64,000 nucleotides of DNA from Zeus faber (GCA_960531495.1 OY482853.1:6886131-6950130); one strand, 5' to 3'; counted from the stretch's first letter, positions 1 through 23,034 are shown. Numbers and translations: made by a program. The notes: generated by a model from the sequence alone, not told the origin.

Positions 1-38
1 TATTTTCCATAATCCATAATGCTTGTTTATGGTCTTAC

Positions 39-2249
<2,211 letters not shown>

Positions 2250-2540
2250 CGGCACAATCGACGTTTTTTTTCTGAATGTTAGAAGTTCAATTTGAAAGCT
2301 TCGCAACGAGGTTCAGCACACGCGGGCCGAACATTACTTTTCAGGCCGTGCGTGACATCTGAGCTTTTACGACGGAGTGTGAACTTTGACTCCCTTCGCG
2401 CGACGTTGACGTGGACATTGTTATCGCATTTACCTGGGGCTCACACAAACTGCGTGTCTACAGCTGATTTCTCACACGCCCTTTTATTTTCTTCCAAAAG
2501 CAACCAAACATGTACGGAGCCCGGGAGGTGATATGGACGT
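2250..2540 (-). promoter_or_regulatory. Probable 5' UTR and promoter-proximal region of tmem120a
   Basis: This sequence lies immediately upstream of the tmem120a start codon and is richer in CpG than its surroundings. It contains a CRE-like TGACGTGG at 2407-2414. No TATA box was recognised and the transcription start cannot be placed by eye. The promoter role rests on position and base composition only. Confidence 0.35.
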
Positions 2541-3373
2541 CCTTTTTTTTTTTTTTTAATTACAACTTTTTTTAAAGTGAGCTTTGTAATAAAGACGCTT
2601 TAGGAAAGCACACCACACCATCGACGATATTGAATCCAAGTTTGTGTCAAATTTGTGAAGCGATTAAGCAAAGAAGTGTTCACCTTCTGATCTGCTGGAT
2701 TATCACCTTCAATTAGTTATTTATGTGTTCATTGGAAGGGGAAAACATACGCAAACCGAAAAGCTGAATTCAAAGTCATTGATTACAAAACAGTAATATT
2801 GTAAGTGAATGGGCTGTGGGACTCATTGACCAGTGACGTAATGAGCGTGGACTCACCGGTTGACTTAAGTGATTGAAATGAATACATGTGTGACTAATTG
2901 CGAGCACGGGAGAAGCAGACTAAAGACTGGGCAGACGCTGCATTTGGGGGGGAGCATCTTGCTGTTGCGGCTCAACACTCTTTTGGGAGGGAGGGTGTCA
3001 TTCGCAGTTATTTAAGAGTGCGATGAAGACAGACATAGTAGGGGTTAGGGTAGGAGGACTCATCCTGTGTTAGGGGGTTCTGCTACTGCTGCCTCCTGTA
3101 GAAAGCCAGGGCCAGGACTGAAGAAGAGTCTAGTAGCCGTCACCACCAGCAACACCATTGGGTTTGGCTTTATTCACTGGCCGACACTAATAGCAATGCT
3201 TTCCTGCTAAATAAGTATAAAACCCGCTTTAATTACACTGGTGGCAGCATTGGGATCCATGAAAAATCTCAGAGCCTGAAAATAATTCATCTCAACCCGC
3301 AGAAGCAGGTTCAAGTCAGGCAAATATTTTCATCTCATCTTGTGGTCAGGCTATAACTCCAGGAACAATTTTT

Positions 3374-3540
3374 ATGCCTGAAACTTTTACTGGTATGGGA
3401 CAAGAATGGTCAGATATGGCAGAACAGTTTGAAATGGCAGCTGATGTTAATAATTGGGATGAACCATTGAGTTTAAAATTCATGGGCTTTCTCTTGTCAG
3501 GTCGAGCTTGTGAGGTATATAGTGGTTATCTGCAACAACT
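3374..3540 (+). pseudogene. Gag-like fragment of the gypsy element
   Basis: The reading frame starting at 3374 gives a stretch with QEWSDMAEQFEMAADVNNW and LKFMGFLLSGRACEVYSG, resembling the N-terminal part of fish gypsy gag proteins. After about 3540 the similarity stops where unrelated sequence has been inserted. It is a truncated remnant. Confidence 0.55.
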
Positions 3541-5039
3541 AAAGCTAATTATGTGTTGCTTGCTTGGGGCTTGTTGCTTGTTTCGTTCCATAAGGAAACA
3601 GAGTAAGATAAAAAAAAAAATCCTACATCTAAACTAAAAACACACTCTTCTGGCATGCCGATCGCGCCTGGGTTGGTATCCTCGGAGCGAGAGTGCCCCA
3701 TCGCCAGTGCGCCATTGGCGGAGGGGTACCAACAGTATCCTGATGGCTCCACCAAATAAGCGTGCATGCCATAGAGCCAAAGCGCTTGCAGCGACTCAGA
3801 TTAGAATCCAGCCTGTGACGATCACTCGCTGATGATTTTTCTTTTCTGGGCGCCCTCTTTGAGATGGTGCCCTAGGCGGTCGCCTATAGGAAGCTCCGCC
3901 TCTGAAACCACATAATGAGACAGAGAATTTGGCATCAGACTTCGACGACTAGTCACTAAAGCTCATCCCTCAGATCTTAATACCCAAGATTTGTGAGCTA
4001 AAGACCATTCTATTGTAAATGTTGATAATGGGTATTTGTGTGTCAGCCTTCGCTGTGCTACACTAGTGGATGCCATTAACCCTGCTGGAAGTTAAATCTC
4101 TGCAAACAACCGTACAGGCGGTAGCCAACCCATTTAAATCTGCGGCTATGCCCACACCCACAGTGTCAGCTCCATAATACACTAAGTTAAGCCTGCCTTC
4201 CTCCATGTTTCCTCCAGCATACGTGATGCTGAAAGAAGTGGGGGATGCTGGAAGTGTAAGTGTGATACGACGTGAGGGGCATGCACAGAGGGCCAGATCC
4301 TCATCCACGCTTCTTCATCCCCTGTGGCCCCTGACAGCTTAAAGGGTGGTTCTGGCTATCTTAACAAGTATGTGGGTTTGACTGTCATGTACCTGTCATG
4401 TACTTGAAGACCCCGGAGCCTCACGCTCTGTTATTGCTAAACAACTGTGCCTTTCTGTGAGATTTATGGGGGGATGTGACTTGGTAGATTATGTTGGCAG
4501 AGCTACAGCAGCTAATTTCATTCCCTCGCGCTTGAGGTGGTGCCCCCACGCCGTGAGGCCATCATTTGGGGTCAAGTCCAGAACAGGTGGGGTGATTATG
4601 TAGAAGAGATGCTGGAACCCTCTACTGCTATCTCCAAACACTGTGCCATTTTGGTAGCTTGAGTGGTTTGTAGAGTTCAGCAGGGCATATTGGCCGCATG
4701 AGTCATTAATATAACTAATGATGGTCTAAAACTAAAGAGTGGCATGAAAGTAGGCACACTATTTACTGGCTTTGAAGTGGAGGCTGAGGTGGCAGAGTAA
4801 TGTGAGGACAGTGAAGAAGGAAAAAGCTTGCAGTCTTAGACCGTTGACACAGTTTACACAGTTTGGAGTGGAGGAGAAGGACTTTATCCCAGAGTAGATA
4901 AAAACAGTTGGACAGTGACTGCACAAGAACATCGCTGTGTTTAGTCAGGGCGTGACTGACTGAGGCAGGATTCATTTGACCAGACGTGAAATTGACACAA
5001 TGCTAAACAATGCTAAACGAATGCTAAACAAGTTAAGAT

Positions 5040-5430
5040 GCACCCTGAAGGGTCCTTCTTCACCTACAGCTAGAGGTGACGGACCATTTAAAGGAAATAC
5101 TTGCCAGTGGGACAATTTTTCCTCCCTGTAGTTCGTGGCCGGCTCCGATTGTGCTTGTAGAAAAGGGCTCCGGTTCTGTGTCGACTATAGGAAATCAATA
5201 TGGTCACTAGAAAGGATGCATATCCCCTCCCTAGAATTGACAATGCTCTGGATATCCTTAGTCATGCTTGCTGGTTTTCCACTATTGATTTAGCCAGTGG
5301 CTATTGGCAGGTGGAGAGAGATCGCCATAAGACTGCTTTTACCACACGTCAGGGACTATTTGAGTTCTATGTCTCAAGTTTTGGCCTTTGCAATGCACCC
5401 AGTACCTTTCACCCTGTAGTGAGTTAAGTA
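5040..5430 (+). pseudogene. Ty3/gypsy reverse-transcriptase fragment
   Basis: The frame from 5200 contains RKDAYPLPRID, WFSTIDLASGYWQVE, KTAFTTRQGLFEF and FGLCNAPSTF, the fingers/palm signature of Ty3/gypsy RT. The motif RFCVDYRK just upstream (near 5170-5190) lies in another frame, so at least one frameshift separates the blocks. The frame ends at a stop near 5427, and the YxDD catalytic block was not found downstream. It is broken and not functional. Confidence 0.85.
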
Positions 5431-6019
5431 CTGGAGGTAAGCTAAGTTAAGGTTCATTTCGGAGGATTTAAATGTATATTTACGCACATTTTAGTATTTC
5501 TGGAGCTTATTGTGCGTAATCACCGGGTGTCATGACATTTCACTGTACATACCTGTATGTATGACCATATGTATATGTATGTGACAAATAACCTCTTGAA
5601 TCTTGGATCTTGATCTTGAATCAAATTGGATGTCTGATTAGAATCCATCCCAAGGAACGACAGACAGGACATCCCCAAAGGTGTATGCAGTACAAGAGGT
5701 TTTGCCTTGTAAAGTGTCCAGTGAAGAAGGGCAGATGGATGAGCTATCTCAAGCAGATGGCCAACAATAAGTTGCGGCAGATAATCGACTGTAAAAACCG
5801 GCCTGATCATAGTTTAATGTCAGAAGATCCTGACCGTAGAAATACGCCCCTGTTTGGAATCAGCTTCAGGTGCAGCGAGCAGGGCCAGTGAGGATTCCTC
5901 CGGCCCATTCTTACACTGCATCTCAGCTACAGGTGGTATTGCCTCAGTCAATGATGCCTAAAGATCAAGAACAACTGCAAAGTGTTTCTACTGGAGGCCA
6001 TTTTCGGTTGCAAGGGGAG

Positions 6020-6280
6020 GCTAAAGGTTTTTCCACTCAGGAAGTACACGCTATTGCTAAAAGGTCTGGCTGAGGAATGGGTGTGTCGATTTGGGGCGCC
6101 ACGCAGTATCCACTCCGACCAAGACCACAACTTTGAGTCAACTCTGTTTGAAGAATCATGGAGACTACTCCATTATTCAAAAATCTCAGACATCCCCTTA
6201 CCACCCCCGTCAGAGGGGCTGATTGAGCGTTTCAATCGTACCCTTTTTACTATTCTGTCTCTTTTTTGTGGAGGATAATC
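6020..6280 (+). pseudogene. Gypsy integrase core fragment
   Basis: The frame ending near 6276 carries RFGAPRSIHSDQDHNFES and GLIERFNRTL, matching the end of the DDE integrase core of Ty3/gypsy elements. Upstream parts of the core lie in different frames. It is a relic. Confidence 0.8.
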
Positions 6281-7067
6281 AGTTGAACTGAGATACACTT
6301 TTGCCTTATGTCATGTTGGCCTACGGCAGCAGTGTTCATGCTAGCTCCTCCTTCACCCCCATATCACCCCCTAGCTCCACCTTCACCCCCATATCTTGAA
6401 TCTTGAAGTCTTGAATCTATACGGTATTGTTTGGACAAGAAATGACCTTGCCTGTCGACATTATGTTAAAAAAGTAAGCAACCAGGAGCCATTTGTCACA
6501 CAAACAGCAAGACGTAACACACAGGGCTGGGCTGGACCTTGCACTGTGCTGGAGCAGCTGTCGGACGTGGTGTAAGGCTCACTCCCTACTGACTCCAACC
6601 GAGGAGGTAGCACTACCACCGTTGCGGCGCCGCTGGCTCTGAATCTGAGATAACCACGCACATTCATTTGCCTTTAAGGATTGGAAATTTGGCATTAGCA
6701 AATAAAAGTGCCATGACATCAATGAAACTGCCATTATGAGATAAAAGTGTACTGAAATTAATAAAAATTGTCTTTTGAAAAACGTCATTTTGTTTTTAGT
6801 AAAAAACGATGTATTTAACTATATTTACTCATTTATATATTTATAATTTACATTTATTTATATATCTATTGCCTCATTTATTTATTTCGTCGACATATTT
6901 ATTCATTTAATTAATATAGACTCCAATGGCGTTCCGTAGATTTCAACGTTACCGATGATGCATTCCAATAAAGTCAGGACTCGGAAAAAATCGTCCCTGC
7001 GACTTGGAAATTGGAGGTCCAGGGCAGATCGCTCGATAACAGACTTGTGGGGCCAGAAACAAGGGGA

Positions 7068-7068
<1 letters not shown>

Positions 7069-7098
<30 letters not shown>

Positions 7099-7100
7099 CA
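7069..7100. repeat. Short (AC)n microsatellite
   Basis: Imperfect CA tract upstream of the gdpd1 promoter. Confidence 0.9.
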
Positions 7101-7239
7101 ATTAAGGGTCAAAAAGGTTCTCTTTTTAATTACTACTCTGCAATATGAATGTTATGTCACCATACGTTTCGTAGCATACGCAAAAATAACTACCGACTCG
7201 GAAATACCGATTTACTAGTTTAACGCAATGCAGCACGAG

Positions 7240-7384
7240 CCAACATGGCGCATGCGCAGAATCCAGTTTGTGTCGCGCCAACTGCTGTGCGTACAAGCGT
7301 AGCACGGACCTGTCAGGGAGTCGCGCCGCATTCAGCTCCGTCACAATTTACCTATATATGGATCATCCTCTGCATTGAAACTAG
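7240..7384 (+). promoter_or_regulatory. Probable gdpd1 promoter and non-coding first exon
   Basis: The palindrome GCGCATGCGC at 7248-7257 is a core NRF1 site, and AACATGGCG at 7242-7250 overlaps it and fits the YY1 core. A donor-like ACTAG|GTAAAA follows at 7384/7385. The first coding exon has a strong acceptor at 8017-8018 (long T run, then CAG), which implies a spliced 5' non-coding exon ending near 7384. An NRF1/YY1 combination is typical of TATA-less housekeeping promoters. Exact transcription start unknown. Confidence 0.55.
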
Positions 7385-8036
7385 GTAAAAAAATATATAT
7401 AAATGATCCCACGATTAATAGTATGTTATTTGCACTTTGTACGAACGGCTTAGCTAACCTCACTCACTACCATAGTTAGCTCGCTAGTCAGGACAGAAAT
7501 CTAATCTCGCCTTCTCCGTATTGTGTCGCGTAAAGTATCTTAAACTGTCGTAAAATCCCAAGCATTAAATATAATTCTTGTTACCGTTACTGGATAATTG
7601 TGTGTTATCAGGGTGTCTGCACTGTAGGCCCTTTAAAAAGTCTTAAATTCGGGCATTGCCATCTGACCTAAAGGAAACTTTTATAGTCACAGTTCATAGG
7701 GTCATTGTAGTTCCTAACCTCCCCTAACCACCCCTCCCCCAGTTGTACCTCATGCTTACAGAACCCCTGCCCTGCACAAAAACATATACTACTTAAATTA
7801 TAAGTGGCTTGGTTTATCATGTTAGAATCCTAAAATAATCACTTCTGAGTTTGTTACACTTCATGGGAATATATTGGAGGAATGATCCTGGTTCTGTGAG
7901 AAGTTTCCCTTCCATCCTGGATTCTGTTAAACAGTTATTTGGATCTGCTCTTCATTCATTCATTCATTCATTCATTCATTCATTTATTTATCTGTGTGAT
8001 TGTTTTTTTTTTTTTCAGTGCGCCAAGGAGTAAGAG

Positions 8037-16416
<8,380 letters not shown>

Positions 16417-16900
16417 CCTGCCAAACGTTCCCTCTCTGCTTATCCTTCGATCTGACTGACCTGCCAAAGCACCACCACGTGTTCACTGTACCACGGGCAT
16501 TCCAGCAGGGGTATTTTCAGACTTTTGCAATTGCTCAAGCTCCAAACTCTGCAGCGGTAGATCCTCGTGGAAACCATAAACACAGAGCGCTTCTTTGCAG
16601 TGCCAACAAGACATTTTGACATTTTGAGTCCCGTGAATCACCTGTGAAGAACTACTACTTTGTTTTTTTGTATTTTGTTATTATTTTCCAGTTGTCGTTC
16701 CTGTGTCCTTAGTGGCTTATTAAAATGTGCCCTCTGAGGTGTTTATGGGGTGATGATACCGTGCTGCGTGCATAACATGGATGCAGCACGGTACTGCACA
16801 TTAAGGGGCCCAAATTGGCAGAGCGATATTATTCATTGGAAGATCTCTCTCAATGTCCACATGTAATAATAAAATACCAAGAGGGGCAGCAATAATTGAT
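16417..16900 (+). other. gdpd1 3' UTR with candidate poly(A) signal
   Basis: Non-coding sequence follows the gdpd1 stop. AATAAA lies at 16868-16873. An inverted repeat lies at 16757-16767 and 16783-16793 (TACCGTGCTGC/GCAGCACGGTA, 15-nt loop). The UTR may extend further, because 16.9-18.0 kb is AT-rich and without recognised features. Confidence 0.55.
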
Positions 16901-18095
16901 AGATCTGCAGCCAAGAAAAAGGTTTAACTGTTGTATTTAGAATCTGTGTTGAATCACTCTTATTTTAAAAGTTGATGTGAAGGCCTTATTTTTTTGTGTA
17001 TCAAGCACTTGGATAGCATTTAGAAAGGTTTACCACAAGTTGAAGTTGAATGCGGTGATGCACTTGTATTGATACCCCCCTGGACATTGAGTATTGGAAC
17101 AGTTCAGTCTGCTGTTTATGGATTAATGTGCCATTGACCAAGATTTGTTGGACAACCACTTTGTTTTTAAAATAATGTCTTTAATTTCTCTGTCTTACTG
17201 GTTTATTGGATTCTTATTTTCTTTTGTTTGATTTATGTAATGACACTTAAGTTATGTGCTGCTGGTAAATTGTATATAATTGTAATTAATCAAATAGATC
17301 GGATTTGTTTTTATGCACTTTGGGTTGTGGATCATGAATGTTTGTGAGTGTGTAATAGAAATAGTAATGGATGTATAATATTTTTTTAATATAAAATGTG
17401 ATATTTAATGAAAGAAATATTGAACGAAATGCCCTCATAGATTATAGTATTGAAAATGCCTTTGTCTGGATGTGGATCACTGAATATTTAAAGCACTAAA
17501 ATCACTGTAAAACAAATGCTGCCAAATACAGCTTGATAAACTTGATGGACGGGATAATGTATTAATTAAATGTACTGTACAATGGTTGGGTATTTCAAAA
17601 TATTGTTGTCATTTTTGCTGTCTTTCATGCAGCTTCTGTGGAAGCATATCAATCTGTTGCAATCATCGATATTATCTGAGAGATTGTTTACTCAGAATTA
17701 TTATTATGATTTATTTTTTTCCCCCCTCATTGTGCTTGACTTTTTCACAGTTGTCAAGGTATTTTGTTTGTAATTTGATGTAAAGTTGTGATTTAGATTT
17801 TTGGAACACATCTGTGGGATCCCATTTGAGATATGAGATCGACTTTGTATAGTATGTGTATGTTGATTTGCTGAAAGACCATAATATAACGACAATTTAT
17901 TACTTTACGACATCAGTTATGATTGGACTTTTTTTTTTTTTTTTTTTTTAAATATAAATTATATATGCGTTGGACATAATGATTTGCAAAATGTATAGAT
18001 GCCACACCTGGATAGACGCAGAAAGAGATGATGACGCTTCTTTCCGGCAGTTTTCGTCAATGGGCAGGGGTTCCGAGTATCCGTAGTGACAGGAG
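16901..18095. other. AT-rich stretch between gdpd1 and ypel2, nothing recognised
   Basis: No exon, RNA gene or transposon could be supported here. A run of about 20 T lies near 17931-17950. Part may be distal gdpd1 3' UTR. Confidence 0.5.
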
Positions 18096-18269
18096 ATGGC
18101 GCTAATACAGCGGTTCCACACATTTTCCCAGACGTGTTTCTACTTGATAGAAGTGATTGACGCGGATGTCAGGGTTTCATTTTTTGCGGAGGCACCACAA
18201 AAACCGCCGCGGAATGGGCCATATAACTTGGCGAGGATGGCCTCATGCGTTTCCCTCAAACGAGAAGTG

Positions 18270-18564
18270 ACGGACGCGCAGCGAATTTAAGTCCCGACTC
18301 GAAGCCAAACTCCAGCCCCCGTTGGTGGGGCGGGTCTCCGCGCGGCCAATGCGCGCCGTGTTGCTAGGCCTTTCCGCTCCGCCGGTTGGCGGGTCGCGTC
18401 TGTCAGTCATCCCGCCGCGTCTGGCTCCGGCGTGATTCTGCGCCGGCGCTGGCTCCCGGGTACCGCTGCGCCGCGGCGCCTCAAAACATTGCGTCTGCAG
18501 CGAGAGGAGCCTCCGGAGCCGCCACTTTTCCCACGTAGCGAACGTTTATTTCTTCCTTCCAAAG
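18270..18564 (+). promoter_or_regulatory. ypel2 GC-rich promoter and 5' non-coding exon
   Basis: A sharply GC- and CpG-rich island stands in otherwise AT-rich sequence. It holds a GC box GGGGCGGG at 18327-18334 and a CCAAT box at 18346-18350. A donor AAAG|GTAATG at 18564/18565 would end a non-coding first exon that splices to the acceptor at 23911-23913. No start codon in this exon leads to a recognised protein. The role rests on composition, motifs and position upstream of ypel2. Confidence 0.6.
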
Positions 18565-18721
18565 GTAATGTTGTCCCCCCGTTGTCTTTCCTTCGTCGTG
18601 ATGGAATTAGTGTCATCTGCAGTGTATAAGACGGGGGATCGTGTTTTTTTTTGTTTTTTTTATACATGTCAACTTCTGAGCAAAGATGTTCATGGAATGA
18701 GGATGTGTCATAGGACGCTGC

Positions 18722-18774
18722 GTGGTGGTGGTGGTGGTGCTGCTGGTTGTTGTTGTTGTTGTTGTTGTTGTTGT
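18722..18774. repeat. (GGT)n and (TTG)n trinucleotide repeats
   Basis: A run of GGT units followed by about nine TTG units, in ypel2 intron 1. Confidence 0.9.
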
Positions 18775-20305
18775 AGTTGCATGGAGAGCCCTGCATTTGA
18801 GCCGCCTGGTGCGTCTGAGTGAGGTTCTTAAATGACATCAGTGGACTTCCTAGGATGGCGCATGGTGGTTGTTGTTCTGGTTGCACGGGGAGTTGTGCAG
18901 TGGGGCTGTCTGGCGTTGAAGCCGTCCTGGATGCGCCATCAGCTCTGCGGGCGCAGTGCGTGCGTGGCGCGGTGCGCGCACGTCAGCAGAAAGTCAATGC
19001 AGACCTGTCATATGATCACGTAAACAATGCCACCGCGCCACGGGGTTTGGGTGGACTTTTCAAACTCATCGTCGATTCATGGCCATTTTTTTTTTCTTTT
19101 TGTCCAAGTCAGCCCCGTGCAGGCCCGTGCAGAACATGGGCAGAGAGGAGGCAGGTCCGAGTCATCCGTGTTGTGGTGGCTGAAGTTATGCCCCAGATAA
19201 AGTGAGCTAATGCCTCTGACCTGATTCGAACCCACCACTGGAACGACACCTTTTTCACGTTGTGCACATTTTACTTTTATTACATTTGTATGTATTTTCT
19301 ATTTTTTTGTATGTTGGTTGGTCAGTAAGTAGTTTAGAACACATGATTTTATTGATACTTTTTTACTTTTTCTTTTTGTATATATGTGTGTATAATCTAG
19401 AGGCCAATCTGCCCCAAAGACAGTTGTGGATGCATTAACCTTCCAAAGCATAATGGTAATGGTGATATTTATTTAGAAGAACCGTCTCACTCCATTCTTT
19501 TGACATTAACTCCAGTGAGTTATTGATAATGTGTGGGGTCAATAATGAGAGATCTAATTGGGGTCAGAGTGTTGTGGTGCTTGAAAGATGATCCTCCCTC
19601 AGGTCCATACCACAGCACTGACATCAACAGAATCTGCCACTTTGTCCTGGTGATTCAGTGAGGTGCATTGTTTGGACTTGCACGGCAGTAGGCACTAATC
19701 TGGTCCATTCATCATTCAACTGTAAATAAGCGCGTGAAGTGATCATATACCAATCTCAATTATCATAAAAATATTGAAAAGACACAATCAGTTGAAAGTG
19801 TCAGTGACTTTAGTACATGCAACACAGGGCCGGTCGAGAAGATGCTCTCCTGTGTTTATATTCCGACAGTATACTGAGCAATATTCCTCAGTCAACCAAC
19901 ATTTGGTGAAAAACTGCTTTGCTGTGCAAAATCAAATCCAAAATAGTAACAGGAACGTGAGCAGAGAATCAATGGGATATTATTACCGGTATCAGATCAA
20001 ATAATACAAATAGGGAAGAAAAGTGATTGTGTTGAAGGACGACACCGCCAGGCCGGTCCATCACGTCATCAGCACAATCTGTGAGGAGGAGAGACGGTGG
20101 AGGAGGGAGTGTCTTCCTCTCCTCCAGTCAGTCATACCGCTCCACACTGTGCAGAGGGACCTGATGGGAACACTCGGGGGGAGAAGGGTGGAAGTACACA
20201 AAAGTGTTCACGCACTCCTTCACTCTCTCGCTCTTCCCTGTCGTCCCATCTCTCTCGCCGCTTTCGCCCGACTCTGTGGTCTGCTCACCTGACATCACCC
20301 CATCA

Positions 20306-20308
<3 letters not shown>

Positions 20309-20368
<60 letters not shown>
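20309..20368. repeat. (CT)n microsatellite
   Basis: Thirty CT units in ypel2 intron 1. Confidence 0.95.
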
Positions 20369-20371
<3 letters not shown>

Positions 20372-21983
20372 TCCCCTGTTCCTTTTTATCTCTCTCACAC
20401 TTATTCCCTTCTTCGTTTTCATCTTCCTCCTCCTCGCTCCCGCACTCGGTCATTGTCAGCCGCAGCCGAAACAGCAGCATCCGCATCATCATCACCACCA
20501 CCACGTTATGTAACAAAGGTTGCGGGGATACATGGGCCCTTTGGCCGGTGAGCGTTTTGGCACGTAGCGCATTGTGCCGTCTCACAGCACGGCGGACAGC
20601 CCCGCGCCCCGCAGACAGACAGGGGGACGCACGGTCTGAAAGGACAATAGGAAGACAGGATAAGAGAAGCAGAGGCGGACGGACAGACAGACAGGGCATG
20701 CAGAGAAGAAGGGAAACAGGCAAAGAACATGAGGGAATAACGTGCGAAATGGAGGCAGGCAGCTGAATGAAGGGAGGACGGGGAGATGAACCGAAAAAGA
20801 ATGGAAATCAAACAGTACGACCATGTAGATTACGTGCGAGAGGATCATTTGTTTGAAGAATGGAAAGCTTGCTGCAGTCCGGTTGATAGCTGTGCCTCCT
20901 GTCGGATCGGTTATTTGATCTGTGAGGCTTGTCTAAGGACGTTCCGCAGCTAAAAGCAGCTCAAATGGTCTCTTCACGCAAACATTTCATACCATGTCGT
21001 CATTTTGTTTGCAACAACAATTCTGCCCTGCAGGAAACGGTTCTATGATTCTGCACGCACTCGGAACCGTGTATTTTGGAACTTCGATTTGTGTATATCT
21101 TCAAGATGGGATGTTCCCAACTCAAGCCACTGAATGCAAAGGCCACTTTTGGAAAGACCTGCCGCTCTCATGAACTCATTAAAAATGATGGATACACATA
21201 CACATTTTGAGGATTTATAAAATCACGTTATCACTCAAAATCTATTCAAGAAGTCACATAATCTCATTCTCGTCGTTGAATGTTCATCTATTTTCCCGTG
21301 TGAGAAACACGATCAATACAATAATAGAATTAACAAAATAATAAAAAAAAAACTACAGGTATGTTGTGATCAACCTCCAATGGGACTGGCGGCCCCACAT
21401 AAAAGACTGGGGTTGGAATTCTATGTCCTGCTATTTTTAAAAGCATTGACCGAAACAAACGTTGACAACTGACTGTCCAACAACTAATCTAAGTTATTAT
21501 TATGTGAGTACGTTCGTCTGTGTGTGCGCAGCGTCTACACTGATAACTTCTCCGAGCAAGTCGATCCCACAGTCCTGGCACAGCAGAGAGAAAACAAGGG
21601 CACGTCCCACGGCCTAATTTATATCCCACGCTTCTTCCCATCGGGACTGGAGCCTTTATCTGACTCTGCAAACAGTTGTATTCAGCACAGCAAAAGTTCA
21701 CTGCTTGTTGTGTGTCCTGCGGTCGCTGAACTGTCATTTCTTCTATGAAACAATTGAACAAAGAAGTTAAAGTTTGCAAGAAAATGAATTAAAAGCAATT
21801 CAACAAATATTACCATCAAGGGGATATTAAGATATTTATAACGGTCATTATGTGTACAGTAATAGTAAGTACAGCACATTATTCTTTTTCTTATTATTAT
21901 TATTTTTGTTATCATTAATAGCCACATTTCGCCATGCTACCCCCAAACAGTTTTCAAATCAGATACACAGTTATAGCTCCCTG

Positions 21984-22076
21984 TAGCCCCTGTGTGCCAC
22001 CAGTAGCCCCTGTGTGCCACCAGTAGCCCCCGTTGGCCACCACTAGCCCCCGTTGGCCACCAGTAGCCCCCATTGG
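21984..22076. repeat. 20-bp tandem minisatellite
   Basis: About 4.6 copies of a 20-bp unit (TAGCCCCTGTGTGCCACCAG and variants with CCCGTTGGCC) in ypel2 intron 1. Units start at 21984, 22004, 22024, 22044 and 22064. The first two copies are identical; later ones share linked substitutions. Confidence 0.9.
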
Positions 22077-22459
22077 CTTTGGCCCGAGAGGTTTCCTATT
22101 GCACAATAGGCAAATATCCAGTCGTCATGGAAACACATGTAAACATATTAGGGGAATTTCCCACATTGCCCCTGATGGTACCACTCTCCCCCTATAAAAC
22201 TGAACGATGAGCGTCTCTAGCTGCTGCTCCTGCAGCTCCTGCTGCCGTCGGTCAGCCAGCAAGACACGCACGCACACAGACACACACAGGATATAGAATT
22301 TAGCAACAAAAGAGTAAGAACGCTACATCACAATGCGAGCTGCTGTTGACACACCAGAGAAGAACAGGCTGCTGCTGTCAATTTACACTAACAAATAAGA
22401 AGGCACAAACACACACACACACGCACACGCACACCCACACACCCACACACATCCAGCGG

Positions 22460-22625
22460 ACTTAACAACTTCATTGTCTAGTTCTAATATTAAGTTCTAA
22501 TGCATACAAGTGTGATAAGCTATCTTATTTTTGTCACATAGATTTTCTGTTCACCAAATTCCCCATAGTTCATTATAAAAATGTAAAAAGTTAATTACAT
22601 GGTTTTAAATTAAAGGTTGGAAATC
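22460..22625. repeat. Inverted copy of the gdpd1-intron dispersed repeat
   Basis: Reverse complement shows CTCAGAGGATTTCCAACC, GGAATTTGGTGAACAGAAAA and TATTAGAACTAGACAATG, matching about 8595-8719. It also runs into a TG-rich tract (CA-rich on the plus strand at about 22393-22450). Confidence 0.65.
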
Positions 22626-22639
22626 CTCTGAGATTGAAA

Positions 22640-22925
22640 TCGTATCGAGACCACCGATACTACGTCTCGTTTTGAAGACCGATTCTACCGCCGATAAGAT
22701 CGATACCCAAGAAGGGATCCATTTCTCTCAATGTATTTCCTCACTTGTGCTTGCTCGGTGCCCGGCACCGTGCGGTGAACGGGAGATCAGTGAAAGCCGT
22801 CCGCTGCGCGTCCCCGGTCACTCCAAACAAAACCAATAACAACAGTATGTTTTAGGGCGATTCCGGTCCTGGTATTACTTGGCATCGGATCGAAGCGAAA
22901 TTTGGCGGTATTGGCCACCCCTACT
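22640..22925. repeat. Possible DNA-transposon remnant
   Basis: Contains ATCGTATCGAGACCACCGAT, GATAAGATCGATACCC and TTTGGCGGTATTGGCCACCCC, the style of phrase seen in fish hAT-like repeats. No clean terminal inverted repeats were found, so this is a weak call. Confidence 0.3.
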
Positions 22926-23034
22926 GCACTGTTCGGAACCGGCTGCACTGCGGACGTAAGTGACTCAGTCGGAAAGCCCGGAAGCTCCGCCCCGCTGCTG
23001 CTGCACAGAGCGGAGCGGCTCGCTGTTTGTTAAG

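Larger units (their letters stand above)
3230..6290 (+). mobile_element. Decayed Ty3/gypsy LTR retrotransposon with nested insertions
   Basis: Gag-like, reverse-transcriptase and integrase fragments follow each other in gypsy order on the plus strand, each broken by stops or frameshifts. A primer-binding-site-like stretch (TGGTGGCAGCATTGGG) lies near 3240-3256. Foreign sequence interrupts the element: about 3550-3910, within the gag region, and about 5430-5640, which ends in the TCTTGAATC-type tail seen on fish LINE copies. A second such tail lies beyond integrase near 6390-6420. No intact LTR pair could be recognised, so the outer borders are approximate. The element is clearly non-functional. 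Confidence 0.8.

Noticed and set aside
18407..18886. Open frame with poly-Asn and poly-His on the minus strand
   Set aside because: Antisense of the ypel2 GC-rich 5' region and the GGT/TTG repeats; not protein-like otherwise.
22190..22260. TATA-box promoter with downstream exon
   Set aside because: TATAAAAC is present, but no splice donor or open frame could be tied to it; kept only as a remark.
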